The notes under the pieces are model-generated. The model did no database searches. It was not told the DNA's origin and saw only the letters and a list, made by a program, of their open reading frames with translations. From contig NZ_POUC01000008.1 in the NCBI RefSeq assembly GCF_002891435.1, forward strand, positions 1-54,683: 54,683 nt of DNA. Direction: 5' to 3'. The DNA is from Streptomyces cahuitamycinicus (GTDB lineage: Bacteria > Actinomycetota > Actinomycetes > Streptomycetales > Streptomycetaceae). The translations under genes and the position numbers were made by a program. The first letter of the stretch is position 1. Every line of letters starts with the position of its first letter. Positions 52,346 to 54,683 of this stretch are shown here, one piece after another.

Positions 52346-53230
52346 GTGGTACTCGAACGTGGAATCAGTTTCGTCGATGCAACAACAAGCACTCGTTCAG
52401 AAAAACCTCGGGTCTGGATAAGTGCGGGACTTGCCGCGCCGCCATCTCCTTCAACCCTGTCATGCCACCACCCACGGCACGCTTTGCGGTACGAGGACAA
52501 CGCTGTGGTTGCCAGGGAGCCATGGGTTCTTCCGTCGGCGTCCGAGCTTGACACCATCGTGAACGGAGTTTCCGCGGCGCCCGGCTGCTGCGTAGCGGTT
52601 CTATCTCTTTCGTCTGATCTCTACGATGAGTTCGATGCTGCCCGAAGTAGGGCTGAGATGGTGTCCGACTGGGATGAGGTGAATCGATATGTAAGCGGTC
52701 AGCCGCTGCAGCGAGCGATTGAGTGCGCCGCTGAACATGCTGAATCCGGTTCATCGCAGATATGGCAAATGGGTATCCGCGTTAATCCTCCGGGATTGCC
52801 CAACGTCACGGTGGACAACAAGACTGGCCGTCTCGTTGGGCTTCACTGTGACAACTGGTTTGGGGCACAGATGAAAGCTCGTGATGGTTCCCCGAATCGT
52901 ATCGCGATGAACCTTGGGGATGGGGATCGGTATTTCACCTACATTAATCTTCCCCTCTCTAGAATATGGCAGCTTGGTAATGACGCCACGGATCTATCCG
53001 TTGCGCGACTAACCGGTGACCTGCTTGTCCGCTTTGTGGAGCGCATGCCGGCCTATCCCGTTGTGCGGCTGCGTATTTCACCCGGCGAGGCGTACATAGC
53101 ACCTACGGACAACATCATCCACGATGGCAGTACCCAAGCGGGTTATGAGTGGGATATCTACTTCACCGTCGTCGGCCGCTTCAGAATTCCAATGCAACGG
53201 CCCGGCCAAGCGGTGGGAGAAACTTGCTGA
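52346..53230 (+). CDS. Putative Fe(II)/2-oxoglutarate-dependent hydroxylase
   Basis: A 294-residue protein with a candidate metal triad His167-x-Asp169 (GLHCDNWFG) and His259 (IIHDGST), spaced as in the double-stranded beta-helix of 2-oxoglutarate oxygenases. RIAMNLGDGDRYFTYINLPL and VVRLRISPGEAYIAPTDN lie between and an arginine follows. Closest general type: cupin/aspartyl-hydroxylase-like. The start is uncertain: GTG 52346 has a poor ribosome binding site, and another frame (ATG 52339, overlapping the GNAT stop) runs for 70 codons before meeting it. The first ~45 residues may not be translated as given. Last gene of the rightward arm. Confidence 0.65.
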   Translation: MVLERGISFVDATTSTRSEKPRVWISAGLAAPPSPSTLSCHHPRHALRYEDNAVVAREPWVLPSASELDTIVNGVSAAPGCCVAVLSLSSDLYDEFDAARSRAEMVSDWDEVNRYVSGQPLQRAIECAAEHAESGSSQIWQMGIRVNPPGLPNVTVDNKTGRLVGLHCDNWFGAQMKARDGSPNRIAMNLGDGDRYFTYINLPLSRIWQLGNDATDLSVARLTGDLLVRFVERMPAYPVVRLRISPGEAYIAPTDNIIHDGSTQAGYEWDIYFTVVGRFRIPMQRPGQAVGETC

Positions 53231-53319
53231 TTACAGTAAGTGTTCCGCCTCGGACGATCAAGGCGGCTGCAGACAGAGCCCACCTCAGAGAGCCCAAGCC
53301 ACGCTGGCGCTTGACTCAG

Positions 53320-53505
53320 TCATTGAGACTCCTCGTGATCGATGCGGGCCAGGACCAGGATGTTGTCGGCGGCGGCGCTCCAGTCGGCAGCCTCCAGAGC
53401 CATGAGAGCGACGTGGGCCTGGCTGCCGGTTAGGACCACCTGCACGGCGCTCGGGTGAGTGGGGTGGGTGCCGAGGCGGACGTGGGCGTCGATGGCGGGA
53501 GTCAC
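53320..53505 (-). CDS. Small hypothetical protein downstream of DnaB-like gene
   Basis: A 61-residue protein with GTG start at 53505, 66 bases after the DnaB-like gene in the same direction: DAHVRLGTHPTHPSAVQVVL and ALEAADWSAAADNILVLARI. No domain recognised. Codon use fits the host, so it is probably real plasmid/ICE cargo. Confidence 0.5.
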   Translation of the reverse strand: MTPAIDAHVRLGTHPTHPSAVQVVLTGSQAHVALMALEAADWSAAADNILVLARIDHEESQ

Positions 53506-53571
53506 GTGGGGGTCTCGTCTCTTGTGCCGGTGGCAGGGCCTTGGGGTCCGGCCACCGGTGTACGCGGGGGG

Positions 53572-54683
53572 CTATCGGGTTGCCCGTGTGGACCGGGCGG
53601 CGTGTGCGGCCGTGGTGGTCGGCGGGCCGGCGCGGGTGGTGGGCGCCGGTCGCCGCTGCTGTGGCGGGGTGGCTCCGGTGGCGTGCTGCCAGCGGGTGCG
53701 GGCGGCGGCGATGTCGGCGAGGGCGCGGCGGGCGCCGACGACGAGTTGGAAGGGGGTGTTCGCCGGGTCGCCGGCGTATGCCTCGATGCGTCGGCCGGTG
53801 TGCTCGGCCGTGGCCAGGAGGGAGCGCTGCAGGGCGCGCTCGCCCCAGTGCTCGACGGATCCGGCCGGTTCGGCCAGCATGCGGAGGACCTCGCCTGGTT
53901 CACTGCCGTCGTCCAGCAGGCCGCGCTGCTGGGCTTCCCACAGGACGGTGACGGGGTCGACGGGCTCGTGGCGGCGGGCAAGGCCGGTCAGGCACTGCCA
54001 CAGGCCGGCGTGCAGTGGCAGGGTGAGGTCGTCGGGGAGCAGCCACCGGACGGCTTCGATGTCGGAGGGGTAGGCCGTTGCGGTGGCGAGCAGCATCTGC
54101 TCCTCCTCGACGGCCTCTGCGGGGTCGGGCGCGGCGGGCGGCTGCGGTGCCGTGGTGCGGGGCAGCACGCCTGCGCGTGGCGGGAAGCGGTTGGCGATGT
54201 CGTCCACGACCGCGGCGAGCGCATCGGCCTCGGCGAGAACCGTCTGGACGGGGTGCGGGAGGGAGACGTCGTGGACGGTGTGGACGAGGCGTTCGGCGGC
54301 CGTCAGCAGGCGGCGGCGGGAGTGCTCCGCCTCGACCATCCGGGCGTAGGCGGGGGCGTGGCTGGGCCAGGGGCAGACCTGGACGAGGGTGTGCAGGTAG
54401 GAGGCGGTGAGTCCGCGCGCCTGCTCCCGGCCTGTGGCGAGCACGCGGTCGAGCCACTTGGTGTTCTTCGCGTGCTCGGCGGGGTTGGGCGGCGGCAGGG
54501 TGATGATCGCGGCGTACAAGGCGGCGTGCGTGGCGGTGGAGAACGAGTCGGCGGCGATGCCGGTCACGTTGCTGAGACGGTGCGGATCGAGGAGGAGGGC
54601 GCCGAGGAGGGCCTGCTCCACGTGGAACACCGGCTGGGGCGGTGCGATGGCGTCGAGGTCGTCTTCGTCGGGTTCGGGGGCGT
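53572..54683 (-). CDS. DnaB-like helicase N-domain protein, 5' partial
   Basis: The frame is open to the window edge (EPDEDDLDAIAPPQPVFHVE), so the gene begins beyond 54683. It carries two DnaB N-terminal-type helical units: VEQALLGALLLDPHRLSNVT (about the first 110 visible residues) and EEEQMLLATATAYPSDIEAV with WGERALQRSLLATAEHTGRR. The DnaB ATPase domain is absent, and the C-terminus is a Pro/Thr/Arg-rich tail. Proteins like this are common on Streptomyces plasmids and integrative elements. Supports a mobile origin for this side. Confidence 0.8.
   Translation of the reverse strand, partial: APEPDEDDLDAIAPPQPVFHVEQALLGALLLDPHRLSNVTGIAADSFSTATHAALYAAIITLPPPNPAEHAKNTKWLDRVLATGREQARGLTASYLHTLVQVCPWPSHAPAYARMVEAEHSRRRLLTAAERLVHTVHDVSLPHPVQTVLAEADALAAVVDDIANRFPPRAGVLPRTTAPQPPAAPDPAEAVEEEQMLLATATAYPSDIEAVRWLLPDDLTLPLHAGLWQCLTGLARRHEPVDPVTVLWEAQQRGLLDDGSEPGEVLRMLAEPAGSVEHWGERALQRSLLATAEHTGRRIEAYAGDPANTPFQLVVGARRALADIAAARTRWQHATGATPPQQRRPAPTTRAGPPTTTAAHAARSTRATR

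Noticed and set aside
53459-54073. Plus-strand frame rich in Arg and Ala
   Set aside because: Antisense of the DnaB-like gene; no domain.
1-54683. CRISPR array or tRNA/rRNA genes
   Set aside because: No regularly spaced repeats and no tRNA-like cloverleaf or rRNA sequence noticed on reading; I could not run a dedicated search.

Overview
The window is high-GC actinobacterial DNA, almost certainly Streptomyces. Evidence is the G/C-rich third codon positions, GTG and TTG starts behind GGAGG-type ribosome binding sites, a DUF317 protein, an EccC-type secretion fragment, a plasmid-type DnaB-like protein, and IS110, IS5, IS630 and ISL3 elements. It reads as a stack of accessory islands rather than core chromosome.

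Region 1 (1-4950) is the end of a carbohydrate-use locus: a GH32 beta-fructosidase (cut by the window edge), a secreted multidomain GH30 enzyme, and the first residues of a LacI-type regulator cut off by an IS630 fragment. Region 2 (4945-8975) is an insertion-sequence graveyard: IS630 scraps, a truncated LysR regulator, an IS5-like element (5620-7871, 13-bp terminal inverted repeats) split by an intact IS110-family element, and a frameshifted ISL3 transposase.

Region 3 (9073-24090) is a natural-product cluster I cannot assign to a known compound. It has a radical SAM enzyme, a broken stand-alone carrier protein, an arginine-hydroxylase-like Fe(II)/2-oxoglutarate oxygenase, an amidinotransferase, an ornithine-carbamoyltransferase homologue with an altered substrate loop, an EctB-like 2,4-diaminobutyrate aminotransferase, a GT4 glycosyltransferase, a NodU/TobZ-type O-carbamoyltransferase, a small P-loop kinase, a GT2 glycosyltransferase and an ABC exporter. 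Together these suggest a guanidino- or ureido-amino acid joined to a carbamoylated sugar.

Region 4 (24361-41823) is a phosphorothioate defence island. sspABCD (35023-41775) is a translationally coupled operon for single-strand DNA phosphorothioation. Divergent from it is a coupled helicase / GHKL ATPase / PLD-nuclease operon (30167-34562), a good candidate for its restriction partner, perhaps the SspFGH type. Flanking genes are a phosphorothioation-associated methyltransferase, a NucS/DUF5655-type nuclease, a PAPS-reductase-like protein and a regulator with two HTH units. Strong hairpins mark the module ends.

Region 5 (41933-47865) holds mobile-element debris: DUF317, a pentapeptide-repeat membrane protein, an EccC N-terminal fragment, a truncated hypothetical gene, a second IS110-family transposase and an IS630 scrap. 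Region 6 (47862-53230), of visibly lower GC, is the most interesting part. It appears to be an undescribed RiPP cluster: a 56-residue precursor ending in four tryptophans spaced exactly three apart, a GrrM/OscB-like cyclophane-forming radical SAM/SPASM enzyme, a borosin-type tetrapyrrole-methylase-fold methyltransferase, a QueC-like PP-loop enzyme, and a divergent arm with a formylglycine-generating-enzyme-like protein, a GNAT acetyltransferase and a putative Fe(II)/2-oxoglutarate hydroxylase. Region 7 (53320-54683) returns to plasmid/ICE genes with a DnaB-like N-domain protein.
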